A DNA stretch of 64,000 nucleotides from Aselliscus stoliczkanus. Taxonomy: Eukaryota; Chordata; Mammalia; Chiroptera; Hipposideridae. Below, in pieces: positions 36,695 to 47,614 of the stretch. The position numbers were made by a program, and so were the translations under genes. The notes under the pieces were generated by a model. The model saw only the letters and a list, made by a program, of their open reading frames with translations. It had not been told where the DNA came from and did no database searches. Each line of letters opens with the position of its first letter. Positions within the stretch are counted from its first letter, which is position 1. The stretch is taken from the NCBI GenBank assembly GCA_033961575.1, contig CM066733.1:104065921-104129920 (forward strand). The letters run 5' to 3'.

Positions 36695-36930
36695 AAATTT
36701 TTACATTTTGTATACTTAAGAATTAATAATATCACTACTGGACATTATGTTATATAATTAATGTAGTTATATTTATTGTTAACAAATACATTAAAATTGT
36801 CAAGATATTGATTAATTTTACTATATGTCATAAATATATTTTACTCAATAAAATTAATATCATATTGTATGTCACTCATATTTTACTGATATTTTGTTAT
36901 ATTGTCATATTACAAAATACATTGTCTATT
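36695..36930. other. extremely AT-rich block
   Basis: About 230 bases almost free of G and C, with many ATATT and TAATA words but no simple repeat unit. Confidence 0.7.
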
Positions 36931-36944
36931 TATTGTCTTTCTTC

Positions 36945-37030
36945 CTTGCTAGAATGAAGACAGTGCCTAGAACTGTGCCTGGCACCAAGTAATCATGCCA
37001 TAAATATTTGTAGATAAATAAATGAATTTT
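36945..37030 (+). repeat. L2 3' end
   Basis: ACAGTGCCTAGAACTGTGCC, TGGCACCAAGTAATCATGCC and ATAAATATTTGTAGATAAAT, then AATGAAT, match the L2 terminus. Confidence 0.7.
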
Positions 37031-37034
37031 AGCC

Positions 37035-38045
37035 CCCCTGCCAAAAAAAAAAAAAAAAGGCTTATTTAAAATTAGCCTGTTTAAAGCAAAAAAAAAAAAA
37101 AATTCAATGAGTGTGTTATTAAGGGGTCAGTTTAAATGAGGGGCTCAGCTTAACCTCTTACAGAGGCAGCCTTTTAAATGTCGGTAATTGGTTTTAGAAA
37201 TAAATTACATTATTTTTTTTTTATTTAAATTCCCCATAGGCAATTAGACTTCTGTTTTTAAAATGGGTGTCTGGGAAAATAAGTCATTTTTGTAGACTCC
37301 TGTCTTGGCCATGGACTTTTTTAAACACCATGTCTGGGGCACAGAGTCAAACACAAGGGATTCTCTTCAGCCTGAGGGATCAGGAACAAAATGCTGACCC
37401 ACACTTTTGCCAGTTAGTTTCTAAACCGCATTCAGAGCTTCTTTTATGACCAGCATCATCTCAAGATGTGTATCCTCTGTTTTCCTCTAGGCTGTGTAAG
37501 TTAAATAAACAAAATCTTCATGAAAAATTTTTTAAATCCTCTCTGCTGAAACACAAAAGGACAAAAAAAAGAGTATCTGGTATCATGTGGTCTTTCCCAC
37601 ATCCAATAATTAAGTTAAAAATTACCCATGTTTCCTTTGAGGGTCCTTCCCACCTCTGGAATATAAACAGATCTTCTGACATGAAACCTGGCCCACCCCT
37701 GAGGTCATACACAGAAGGAAGATCATGGCTCCTTCATCGGAGAAGGATTCTTCTAGGCCAATTCTGGATCAGTGACTAGGCTCTGCCTGTTAGCACAGGG
37801 TTCACGTCAGCTACCACCCTTATCCCAGGGCGCTGCTAACTACTTTCCGAAGCCTGAAGGCTTCAGTCAGTGCACACAGGAAAAGCAGAATGAAGCATAA
37901 CAAGTTCTGAGCTACTCACCTGTCACTCAGAAGGACAAGCCCCCATTGAAGGTTCCACTGTGGAACTCTGCTCAGTGGGCTTTGAGACCAGGCTCCAGCC
38001 AACTCACCCCCAAGCCAGGAAAGTGTTCCCAGAGCTAAGTAATTA
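37035..38045. other. unique sequence with two A-runs
   Basis: A-runs lie at 37043-37058 and 37088-37101 with no identifiable insert or target duplication. No gene is recognised. Confidence 0.4.
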
Positions 38046-38049
38046 AAGG

Positions 38050-38480
38050 CCTTGAATTTGTTACCTACTGTTGCAGAGCAAATTACCACAAACTTAGCAG
38101 CTCAAAATACCACACATTCATCATTTCACGGTTTTGGTGGGTCAGAAATTTGCACACAACTTAGCTGGGTCGTCTACTTCAGCCTCTCTCAGGAAACTAC
38201 AATCAAGTTGTCAACCAGAGCTGGAGTCCTGTCTGAAGGCTTCACTGTGGAAGGATCTGCTTCTAAACTCATATGGTTGTTGGCAAGATTTAGTACCGTC
38301 TGGGCTGTTGACTAAGGGCTTCAGTTCCTCACTGCTGTCAGCCAGAAGCCACTTTCAGTTCTTTGCAATGTGGGTCACAATATGGCAGCCTGCCTCATCA
38401 AAGACAACAAAGGAGAGCTTCTCGAGCCATAGCCTCCTTTTCAGTCTCCGAGCTTCATCTTTTCTGCCACCTTCAGTCAA
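38050..38480 (-). mobile_element. MaLR/ERVL-type LTR, antisense
   Basis: AGCAAATTACCACAAACTTA, GCAGCTCAAAATACCACACA, TTGCACACAACTTAGCTGGG, GTCTGAAGGCTTCACTGTGG and ATGGTTGTTGGCAAGATTTA follow the antisense order of a widespread MLT1-class LTR. The element at 26035 is a sense relative. Three + strand frames at 38052-38629 are shadows. Confidence 0.7.
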
Positions 38481-38489
38481 TCACTACTG

Positions 38490-38620
38490 ATCCTAACACT
38501 AAAATGTCTCTCAAATCTGTCTCCTCACCACTCCAAGTGCTAAGATTCAAATTCTCATCTGTCTACAGCACTACTTCAATAGCTTCCAAAGGGTCTTTCT
38601 GGCCCAGAGGTGTGCTAGTA
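38490..38620 (+). repeat. L2-like fragment
   Basis: GTCTCTCAAATCTGTCTCCT, CCACTCCAAGTGCTAAGATT and CTTCAATAGCTTCCAAAGGG resemble the central L2 region. Confidence 0.45.
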
Positions 38621-38624
38621 AAGG

Positions 38625-39245
38625 TTTAAGAACCAACTCTACAGGAAGTGCTGAAGCCCTGATTTGTAGAATCTGCTTATTTGCATAGTGTAAACACTCC
38701 CACTCTGGCTCATTTCAAGCTATTAAAGTGATATCACTGATGACGGTGTTGGGAAGAGATGGAATTCTATAATGTTTCAGCCATACAGACACAGTCGATA
38801 TAAGTAACCTCGGGAGCATAAATGTAGTAAAATTAGGAGGTGATAAGCTTTAAGTATTTATCTTTGTTTTTAATATATTTTAATTATAACTTTATATAAT
38901 TTAATATGTAATAACATCTGTGTTCAACAACTTACTTGGAAAATCCCTGCAAACCTAACAATTGGCTCTCACAAGCTGATATGCACACCCTCCAGCATAG
39001 CATGCCATTCCTAGTGTCTGCATGCAAGTTGTTCTTCAAAGCACAGCAGACAAACATTTCAACACAAATTTGATCATGTCAATGTCCCTGCTCTTTTTGG
39101 TGGATTCTCATGATCTGACCACACCTATGATTCTGACCATGGTCATCTGGTTACACTTCTGACAATCCCTTGACCAACCCTGTGGCTCCAAGTCATTTTA
39201 GGTCAAAATTAACCATAAATAATAATAATAACAACAGTAATAAGA
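38625..39245. other. unique sequence, nothing recognised
   Basis: An AT-rich patch lies at 38860-38925. No gene is recognised. Confidence 0.4.
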
Positions 39246-39249
39246 CATA

Positions 39250-39295
39250 ACAGCATTGATCCTTACTCTGTGCTAAGTATTTAGTACGTATGCAC

Positions 39296-39351
<56 letters not shown>

Positions 39352-39560
39352 GCTGATCCTTACTCTGTGCTGAGTATTTAGTATGTATGCACTATATATA
39401 TATATCTTTTTTAATCTGTGTAAAAATCATATGAGTTAACTACTCTTAGTGTCCCCCATTTTGTAGATGAGGAATGTGAAGAATGTTTCAGTGGCTTGTA
39501 AAAGTTGTAATGGAACTGGTCTAATAGTAAAACCCAGATTCTTAGAACTAAGGCATCGTA
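39250..39560 (-). repeat. MIR split by a (TA)n expansion and a local duplication
   Basis: The antisense MIR head, GATCCTTACTCTGTGCTAAG then TATTTAGTACGTATGCACTA (39259-39299), is repeated after a long TA array as GATCCTTACTCTGTGCTGAG then TATTTAGTATGTATGCACTA (39354-39394). The MIR then continues with CCCCCATTTTGTAGATGAGG and ACCCAGATTCTTAGAACTA. Confidence 0.7.
39303..39349 (+). repeat. (TA)n microsatellite
   Basis: More than 20 uninterrupted TA units between the two copies of a ~40 bp duplicated segment. Confidence 0.96.
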
Positions 39561-39564
39561 TCAA

Positions 39565-40865
39565 CAATGTAACACTCCTCACATGTGCCATGTTCTTTCT
39601 ATCTTCTTCCCATTGCACATGTTGTTGTTTTTTCCCTTTATCTAGAGTGCCATATCACCACTGACCCTGACTCCACACCACTCTGACCATATCTACTTAA
39701 GAAGTTATTACTCCAACTACCTAGTTCAATTGCACTTTAAACTGGGAGGTAAGAGAAACTTTGAGACTCAAGAGTGTACAGCCAACACTGAGATTCAAGA
39801 ACCACTGGGATCAGTGCTGATTTGGGATAATAAGGCTTTACAAAGAAAAAAAACAAATCTCATTTTATCCAAGTGTCAGGGCATAAAGGAAATAGCCAAA
39901 CTGTCCTAGAGTTGAAACAGTCAAAATGTATTCAATTAAAACAGGGTCTGGCTAACTGTCCCTTCATGAGCTATCATTAAACTAGCTAGGATAAAAAAGG
40001 CAATGCCAGAGAGAGAGAGAGAGAGGAGAGCTCATAATATCATCCAAAACTAAGAACTTAAGCTACAGTTATCTTATTGCCAGGATCTATGTGGCATGTA
40101 GAAGTCTGAAAAAGTCTAGAGTACTAGTCCCTAAACCCGCTCCTCCCAAATCTTTCTTCATCCATTCTGAAATAACAAATTCCAGAAAATGAGGCGTGGA
40201 ATTGGAGTGAAAAGGGAAGTGGGGATTCTGCTGGTCCTGCAAAGCATCCTGAGAAGATTATTCCATATATGTAAATGAGGTGGGTGGGGCCAGAGATAAA
40301 AAGATTCCTGAGTGAGGTGACTTTGGAGATTTTAGAATTTTTGGTAACTCCTTCTCTTTGGGTCATCAAAGAACACAGAAATGGACAGTAAAAATGGTCC
40401 TGCTCCAGTCTATTAGAGCTGTCCAAAATAAAAACTTGGAGAAACTTGGAATTTGTAGCAAAGGAGCATATCAACCTTCCCCATATAGCTATGCCCTTAA
40501 AAAAGATGTTAACAGTGTACACATGAATAACAAAATCCATCTATCTTTATGTTAATAAACACTGAGTCTGGATTATCCTCTCCTTATCAGAATATGAATA
40601 AGGAGAAAAAACAAGTGGTCAACAATTAGATCCACTCTACAAACTGTAAGTATTCCCAATGAAATACTAGAACAATTCCATCAGAAGCAATAAACAAAAT
40701 CATAATATAAAAAAAATCCCTGAGCTAAAAACAAAGCTGAAGGTACAAATTAAAAGGGATCAAAATATATTCTTGAAAATACATAAGACTACACCTCAAC
40801 ACAACCTGATAATTTTTTTAAGTATAGGGGTTAAGGAAAATGAATCCTTTAAAAAGGTAGACACA
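39565..40865. other. unique sequence, nothing recognised
   Basis: A GA run lies at 40010-40025. The 138-codon minus-strand frame at 40124-40540 has no recognisable domain. Confidence 0.45.
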
Positions 40866-40870
40866 GTGCT

Positions 40871-41005
40871 TACAGCTCTTTTTTTTTTTTTTTTTTTTTG
40901 AGGGCAGTGTCACTGGCCCTCATATGTGGGACCAAACTGGGGCCGCTAGCTTCCCAAGCCAGCACTTAACCACTGTGCCACTTGGCCGGCCCTACAGCTC
41001 TTTTT
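40871..41005 (-). mobile_element. GGCCGGCC-type tRNA SINE, copy 3
   Basis: A 13 bp duplication TACAGCTCTTTTT (40871-40883 and 40993-41005) brackets a minus-strand insert. On the minus strand it starts GGGCCGGCCAAGTGGCACAG, continues TGGTTAAGTGCTGGCTTGGG, then CACATATGAGGGCCAGTGAC and CACTGCCCTC, and ends in a poly(A) of about 17. Complete mid-length form. Confidence 0.93.
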
Positions 41006-41109
41006 AAATTTATCTAGTAAGTCTTCCAGTTTTCACCTGAAGGTCCTCCCACCCCCCACAAAAAAGGTAGATACAGATTATCTCTAGTATGATGCAATTA
41101 ATATAAATA

Positions 41110-41500
41110 AGGAAAACACACACAAGCTCAAAACAATACTATATATTATTCATGGATGTATAAATATGTATGTCCAATTATAAAAAATAGCCTGAAAATT
41201 ACATTTCAAATTCTTAATAGTGGTTGTCCTTGAGTGGCTCTGGAGGGGACTAATGAGTAGAATGGGAAGTAAGGTGCTGGTTAAAGGACACTTTGCCTAT
41301 ATCTGTAATATTTGTTAGGAAGTGGGGAGGAAGGGAGGAAGCAGGGGAAAGGAAAGAAAAGGGGGAAAACAGAAAAGACTTGAAGCAAGTGAGACAGACT
41401 ATAAATAGCAGTTCATTCTGGGTATGGAGAATAGTAATGTTTGTTTTATTCTTTATACTTTTTGGTATCTTTTAAACTTTTCTAAATAGAAGAAGGAGAA
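41110..41500 (+). mobile_element. L1 3' end fragment (L1M class)
   Basis: AATAGTGGTTGTCCTTGAGT then GGCTCTGGAGGGGA, a G/A-rich tract (41325-41375), TGTTTTATTCTTTATACTTT and TTGGTATCTTTTAAACTTTT correspond to the polypurine tract and terminal block of old L1 3' UTRs. Confidence 0.5.
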
Positions 41501-41504
41501 GCAG

Positions 41505-42070
41505 GAGGAGACATGCAACCAAGTTGGGAAGGGTAAATTCATACAAAGGTAAAATCAAATCAATCTGAGTTCAGATGTCTCCTCCATACACTAAATCCAA
41601 AAAGATAGTTTTGACAAAAATGGAAAACAAAAAATTCTAAAAGTATATACTCAGCCAAGTTGTCATTCAAGTGTTAAGGGACTAGGAAAATATCCTCAAG
41701 CATACAGGAGCCCAGAAAATATACCAAACTCTTCCTCTTCTTGGAAAAATAACTGAATACCTACTCTAGTCAAATAAGTGATAAATCAGAATAAAGAGCT
41801 GGAAGCTGTGTATAAAAAGCTTAGCAGTAAATATTGCGAACAGTCAAAGGCAAAAATAATAAGCATACATGGATACAAAATCAAACACATCTATCTAGAA
41901 ATATTCTTTAAAGAGATGTGAAACGCAAAACAATTCAACAACAGTAATCTGGATCCCCAACGTCAGTAGGAAGAACCAAGAGGGTGGGAGGTGGTGAGGA
42001 ATAGCAGAGAATGGAGAATACGATTAAAATAATGCTAAAGAACCCATCTTATATAGTAGAGGAGCAGGGC
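41505..42070. other. A-rich sequence, possibly LINE-derived
   Basis: The A-rich sense composition and its position between two L1 3' ends suggest old LINE DNA, but no diagnostic block was found. Confidence 0.3.
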
Positions 42071-42074
42071 AACA

Positions 42075-42237
42075 AGGAACTTTATGCTTTTTTTATTTTT
42101 ATTTTATTTTATTTTATTTTATTTTATTTTTTTGAGGGCAGTGTCACTGGCCCTCATATGTGGGACCAAACCGGGGCCACTGGCTTCCCAAGCCAGCGCT
42201 TAACCACCACACCACTCAGCCGGCCCTAGGAACTTTA
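42075..42237 (-). mobile_element. GGCCGGCC-type tRNA SINE, copy 4, with (AAAAT)n tail
   Basis: A 10 bp duplication AGGAACTTTA (42075-42084 and 42228-42237) brackets the insert. The minus-strand copy starts GGGCCGGCTGAGTGGTGTGG and ends CACTGCCCTC. Its tail is patterned, (AAAAT)n, seen as TTTTA units at about 42091-42131. The patterned tail suggests post-insertion expansion. Confidence 0.92.
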
Positions 42238-42439
42238 AATTCTTTGATCCTGAATGAAATGTAAACTCAGGAAAGTTTTTGAAAAACAAAGATGTAAGCA
42301 ATATGAAATTTCAAGCAGGATGTGAGCCATACAGATCACGGAAGGACACGAACAAAATATGCCTCATACAGCAAAATCCCAAAAACATAGTAATGGTAAT
42401 AACAACTTAAAAACTGAAAGCACAAAGCAAGATGATACG

Positions 42440-42990
42440 AGCAAGGACAAACATATTATTGTTCAGGGAATTAAAAATTAAAATGATAAGGTATCATTTT
42501 TAATGAGCAGATTGGCCAAATTATAAGAGATTGTTAATCTTTTAAATGATGCATAGTTTGACAATAATGTATATGTCAAACACATAGTGACAATGATATA
42601 TATGCATATTTTTATGGTAGCATTGTTTATTATAGCAAAAAAATGGAAATAAACTAAATGCCCATTTGTAGCATGATTGGAAATAAATTCTGCTATAACC
42701 ATTTAATCAGTTATTACACAACAATTAAAAGAATGAAATGATTTATATGCTATGACACAGAAAAATATCAATAAATTGGGGAAGGAATGACAATGTACAG
42801 AACAGTGTGTATAATACGCACCTATTTCAGTACAGTCCTAACTCTATATTAGTACATGGGCATGTTTATGTCAATATATAGAAATATGTCTGGAAGAATA
42901 CATATTAAACTTTTAATAGATCCCTCTGGGACAGAGTAGTTTTTCCTTTCTTATTCTATACAGTTTGCATTTTTATACAGCAAATGTATC
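42440..42990 (+). mobile_element. L1 3' end fragment (old)
   Basis: AGCATTGTTTATTATAGCAA, AAAAATGGAAATAAACTAAA and TGCCCATTTGTAGCATGATT are the hallmark of the ORF2 to 3' UTR junction of old L1s in sense. A weakly conserved 3' UTR follows, with GGAAGAATACATATTAAACT. Confidence 0.7.
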
Positions 42991-43059
42991 CCTCAAATAA
43001 TTATTTTTGTTCTGTTTTGTTTTCTTACTAGGCCTTACTCAAATGTTAACTCTGTAATC

Positions 43060-43280
43060 TTCCCCTGATTTCCTTTGCCTTTACCTTGATAATTCAAATG
43101 CATGCAATACTTATCTCCACATTCACATGTATACAGTTATTTAATAAATAATTGTAAACATATTTCTTCTCTTATATAGATGGTGAGCTCCCTGTCTTAC
43201 TCATCTCTGAATTTCCCACACCCATCACAATATCTGGCACATAGTGGGCTCTCACTGTTTAATCAAATGAGTTAACCAAC
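43060..43280 (+). repeat. L2 3' end
   Basis: TAGATGGTGAGCTCCCTGTC, TTACTCATCTCTGAATTTCC and AATATCTGGCACATAGTGGG match the L2 terminus in order. Confidence 0.75.
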
Positions 43281-43411
43281 CAATCAATCAAACAATATAG
43301 GAGGGAGATGCTGTTAAACTTTCCAAATTCTGTGGCTAGGTTATCTACACCATATCTGATTTCACAGCCAGCAGTTTATCAAGATAAGCTCAGGAGCTCT
43401 TCTTGAAAAAG

Positions 43412-43590
43412 CAGTATAGTATTTAAGAGCAAGGGTTCAAATTTCAGCTTCACTATTTACCAGCTGGTGACTCTGGGCAGGTCACTTACCTCTGTAATTC
43501 AGCTTCCTCTTCTGTGAGGCGGGGCTAATAACACTGCTTGCATCACAGAGCTGTTGTAAACATTAATGAGTTAATACATGTGTTGGCTAT
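43412..43590 (+). repeat. MIR SINE, nearly full-length
   Basis: GCAGTATAGTATTTAAGAGC, CAGCTTCACTATTTACCAGC, GACTCTGGGCAGGTCACTTA and TTAATGAGTTAATACATGTG cover the MIR consensus from head to tail. Confidence 0.85.
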
Positions 43591-44033
43591 TCCTATTACC
43601 ATTATTGACAAAAGACAGTGCTAAATAACAGCAGGAAAGAGAATAAAAATTTTTAACAAACTCTGCATTGTCGTTAAAGGACCCTATCTCATGGGGTATA
43701 AGAGAAGGAGCAAACACCACACATTAGCACTTCCAAATACTGAGCCAAAGGGACAGCCACCTAAATGCTGAAGGTACCCCTCACGCTGTCCCACTTACCC
43801 ATTCCCCACCCTTTTTCTGCTGCCCCACTCTTCCCATCCCTACCACTTGAGCCTCTTGAGCCCCAGCTGTATGCTCAACCCTTCCCAAACCTGAAGTTGA
43901 TCCTAATGCAAATCACAGGGAAATTAAATAAGCCCTTGGTCATTTCTGTGTGGAAATTAATAAATCCTTATTTAAAGTAGAGTAGGGAGGCTAGAAGAAA
44001 AAATTCTCACACACATCACTCAAAGCACATTAC

Positions 44034-44394
44034 TGACCCTAAAAGGCAGAAAGGTACCTTACATCTCCAGCAGGAAGTGATACTACTTAACTACCTCAGC
44101 TACAGGAAAAAAAGAATCCTCCTTGTAGAGTAACAGCTCAGCCAATGGGAGACTGCCATAGTTCAGCCAATAAAAAGTCACTATACTTCGAACTCTCAGT
44201 TGCCTCCAATGGATTCTTCATTTACAACAGTCCCTCCAAAGTCCACAAAAGAGCGTTTTTTTTCCTTTGTTACTATGGACTTGAGCCTTGTTTGCCATTT
44301 ACACAGCATGTCCACAATTGCAATTCTTTGTATTTCCTGAATAAACCCATTTTGCTGGAGAAATATCTTGCTCTCTCTTTGTTTAAGGTCAACA
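44034..44394 (+). mobile_element. possible solo retroviral LTR
   Basis: The block begins TGACCC and ends AACA. It holds two CCAAT motifs (near 44137 and 44166), the second running into AATAAAAAG that could serve as a TATA-like box. AATAAA lies at 44340-44345, followed by GCTGGAGAAATATCTTGCTC and TCTCTTTGTTTAAGG, an R/U5-like ending. No primer-binding site or internal region follows and no flanking duplication was found, so the family (ERV1-like?) and limits are tentative. Confidence 0.4.
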
Positions 44395-44399
44395 CCTGC

Positions 44400-46265
44400 A
44401 AGCCTGAAATTTTTTAAATCTTGGAATAAAAGCATAGGCTCTTCTCTATTATGGATGATATTTTTGCCAGAGAAGGTACAAATGTGTAAAGAGAACACTT
44501 AGGCAATCACGGCACCAATTGAAATTTTCTTGAAAGCTGATTTTGGAGAATGTGGGGAGGAGGATTCAGAGAAGTGAAAGATATGGAGTCATTTTTCACA
44601 AGTGATTGTAGTAGAGAAAGGGAATTATCGTGGAACCACCATCGCATGTTTACCTGATCCCACTCCCACCCCCTGAATAGCTTTCATGTTCTATCTGCTC
44701 CATACTGCTCTTCTTGCCCTCTGCAGCCTGAAGATATTAATGAAATCTAAATGTGAGTCTATGGTGAAAACCTACTTTCCATCTTGGAATCTCACAGATA
44801 TTCAAAAGCTAAACAATGTTGACTTCTTAAGATGCAGGGGCAGGCCAGCACCTTCAAAAGCCAGTACATATGGGCAAGCTGAGGCAGGACAAAGTAAAGG
44901 GAAGGGTGGAGAAGGCTGAGCCCTGCTTCGGGGTAATGCTTCGACTATGAGGATCATGGCAGCCTGCCTGTCCTCAAGGGATCTTAGATTGTCCCATCAG
45001 AAGAATCTCCCCTAAACCAAAAAAAAAACTTTTCAATATTTGGGGGGATATTTCTGTGCTCCTGTCTCAGGCCAGAGAGACAGCTATGGGTGGATTTCAG
45101 CAGTTGCCTGATGCCCCCACAGATCTCCAGGCTAACAAAATTGTTCTGAAAGCCTACTTCTTGTTTTTCAGAGATGCTCCTCATAGATATGAACTAATGG
45201 AGGTCTCCACCCAACTTGTCAGAGACCACATTTTGAAGAGTGAAATAACTTATCTTTTTCTTTAATTGTTTTCTGAGAAGATTTTGATTATGACAGGGGC
45301 AAAATCTAAGGCCACAGTGCAGGTGCCACCACATGCTCTTCTGGGAGACGCGGACCAATCAACTGGCCTCTAGGGTTGCTGCCAAGGGCTTGAAGTCTTT
45401 GTCATGGTTTCTGCTGACATAATTTGACCATCTAAATCCATAAAATAAGGGATCTTATTTTATACAATTTAGGCAGAGTCTGTTGATAAGAGAAACAAGA
45501 CTGAGCAACAGAAGAGGAAGAATAAGATGCACAGACCCCAGGAACCTCAGTGAGTACATCTCAGCCCCATACAAAGCTGTGAGTGTGTGACCATGAAAAC
45601 TTGGAATTAGCTGCCAGACAGAGTAAGTGCCCTAAAACCAAAATACACTTTAGAATGCTTTTATTCCGAATATTTATTCATAGGTCAACCCTCGTTTTTC
45701 ATTCCATTAATGCATTCATATTGCACCTGTTTTCCTCTCCCTTAGGTGCTTTACATATCCAAATGAACAAATACTGATTCACTCCAGGTTCCTTCGCTGT
45801 CTCTTAACTCTCGGCCTCTGACACCCTTTCCCTCCTTCTGATGCTCTGAATCCTGCTCTTTTGGTTCTTCTTAACCCCTGATCCAGCATCCCATGCTCCC
45901 CATCCTCAGCCTCGCCCATGTCTCCTTTTGTTCTTCCCCAAAAGATGCCAGGCTGGTAGTCATTTTTCTTTTTCTTTAAATCCAAGCATAAGAAAAGCTT
46001 TACCAACTCAGTCTCAGCCCCGGTTCTACAGAAAGGGTAGAAAAGGAGTTTATTAATCCCAAGTGTGGTTTTTTGTCTCAAGATTCTTTAAACAACCGTT
46101 TGTCATCCAACCAGACTTAATTGATCTGCCTGGCTGGTTTAAATCAGCTCTTGGAAGTAGCATAACAATCGAATCACCAGGTAAACAAGGGATCAGAGGG
46201 ACTCGAGGACAATCTTCCCTTTTAGAAGGCTGCAGTTAGAATCCTGCCATGGTTCAGCTCCACTG
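44400..46265. other. unique sequence, no gene recognised
   Basis: A pyrimidine-rich patch lies at 45785-45950. Frames of 64-100 codons on both strands have no recognisable domain. Confidence 0.45.
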
Positions 46266-46269
46266 CAAG

Positions 46270-47555
46270 TATTGGGTTTTTGGAAAAGTCATGACGCATG
46301 TTTGCAACAGATGGCACCAGTTCATTTTTGGAAGTACTAGAGTCATTCGCATCTATGTTATTGCTATGTCATTTGACAACTGACAGTTCTAGCTTCATTC
46401 TGAAGAAAAAAATGAGCAATTTGGTTGAGTTTTGGAGATTTTATAACAAGTTGAAGATGGAAGACCAAATTGGGCATTTTTGCCATATTTTACTGTTTTA
46501 CTTCCATAAAGGGAAGAACACTCATCAAGCTTGTGAAAAGTTACTTAAAGTTTATGGTGACAATGCTCTATAAGAACATTAGTGCTCAACAATGGTTCAC
46601 AAAATTCAGTGCTGGTGATTTTGATCTCAATGATGCTCCTCGGTCAGGGAGGCCCACCGAGGTTGATGATGACAAAATGAAGGCATTGATAGAGTCAAAC
46701 CCACATTACATGACACAAGAGATTGCAGAAACATTGAACATCCATCATTCAAGTATTCACGACCACCTGAAGAAGCTCGATATTTGGGTTCAGCATGAAC
46801 TCAAAGAAGTTCATTTGATGGCATGTTCATTTAATGAGCATATCTGCAATATGCTCATTAAACTTGAGTAAAATGATCCTTTTTTGAAGCGTCTGATAAC
46901 TGGTGATGAGAATTGGATTGTTTACAATAATGTGGTGAACAAATGGTCTTGGTCCCGACATGATGATTTGCCTCAAATGACATTGAAAGCAGAGATTCAT
47001 CAGAGGAAGGTTATGCTCTCAGTGTGGTGGGATTTTAAAGGTGTCACATGTTTTTCAAACTCATACCAAGGAACCAAACAATCAATTCAAATGTGTACTG
47101 TCAGTAATTGGACAGTTTGAACAAATCCATCATCCAGAAACAGCCAGAGCTTGTTAATTATAAAGGAGTTGCATTTCATTGCAACAATGCAAGACCACAT
47201 ACAAGTTTGATCACCTGTCAAAAATTATTGGAACTTGGATGGGATGTGCTGCCACACCCACCATACTCGCCTGACCTTGGGCCATCAGACTTCCACTTGT
47301 TTCGCTCTCTTCAGAACTCCTTGCGTGGTAGAACGTTCAATTCAGATGAGGCTGTAAATCAGCACCTTGTTCAGTTTTTCACAAATAAAGACAAGTCCTT
47401 CTATGAACAAGGAATTATGAAGCTCACTGAAAGACAGCAAAAGGTTATCGAACAAAACAGGCAATATATCATTGATTGATCTTTGTTCTTTATATAAATA
47501 AATGACCTTTGGAAACATAGACAAAATAGGTCATGCCTTTTTCAACAACCCAATA
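46270..47555 (+). mobile_element. nearly complete mariner element, 1282 bp
   Basis: A TA target duplication (46270-46271, 47554-47555) brackets the element at 46272-47553. Its terminal inverted repeats of ~28 bp are imperfect: TTGGGTTTTTGGAAAAGTCA on the left, and the reverse complement of the right end reads TTGGGTTGTTGAAAAAGGCA. Length, TIR size and a single transposase gene are typical of mariner-like elements (about 1.3 kb). The cut-and-paste transposase gene it carries is broken, so this copy cannot move itself. The two ~80 bp elements at 5893 and 48615 derive from the same family. Confidence 0.95.
46412..47479 (+). pseudogene. mariner transposase pseudogene (D,D34D family)
   Basis: The transposase would bind the terminal repeats through two N-terminal helix-turn-helix domains and cut and rejoin DNA through a D,D34D RNase-H-like domain. 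An ATG at 46412 (MSNLVEFW) opens the reading. The N-terminal part contains the linker motif SGRPTEVDD and a second helix-turn-helix around LNIHHSSIHDHLKKLDIW. Catalytic motifs visible are TGDENW (first Asp intact), HCNNARPH, where the second catalytic Asp has become Asn (codon AAC, a single G-to-A change from GAC), and YSPDLGPSDFHLF (third Asp intact, 34 residues from the second site). The frame shifts near 46545-46573 and again near 47040-47056. In-frame TAA stops lie at 46869-46871 and 47105-47107. The reading ends IEQNRQYIID and a TGA at 47477-47479. The total length would be close to the ~345-350 residues usual for mariner transposases. Confidence 0.93.
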
Positions 47556-47614
47556 CTTCTCCACCACCCTGTAAAAGCAACCCATGATTTGTGTCCAAAT
47601 TATTGGATAGTAAT

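Noticed and set aside
38052..38629. Three overlapping + frames of 87-118 codons
   Set aside because: They fall within an antisense MaLR LTR and an L2 fragment.
40124..40540. 138-codon minus-strand frame
   Set aside because: No recognisable motif, and an overlapping 65-codon frame on the other strand.
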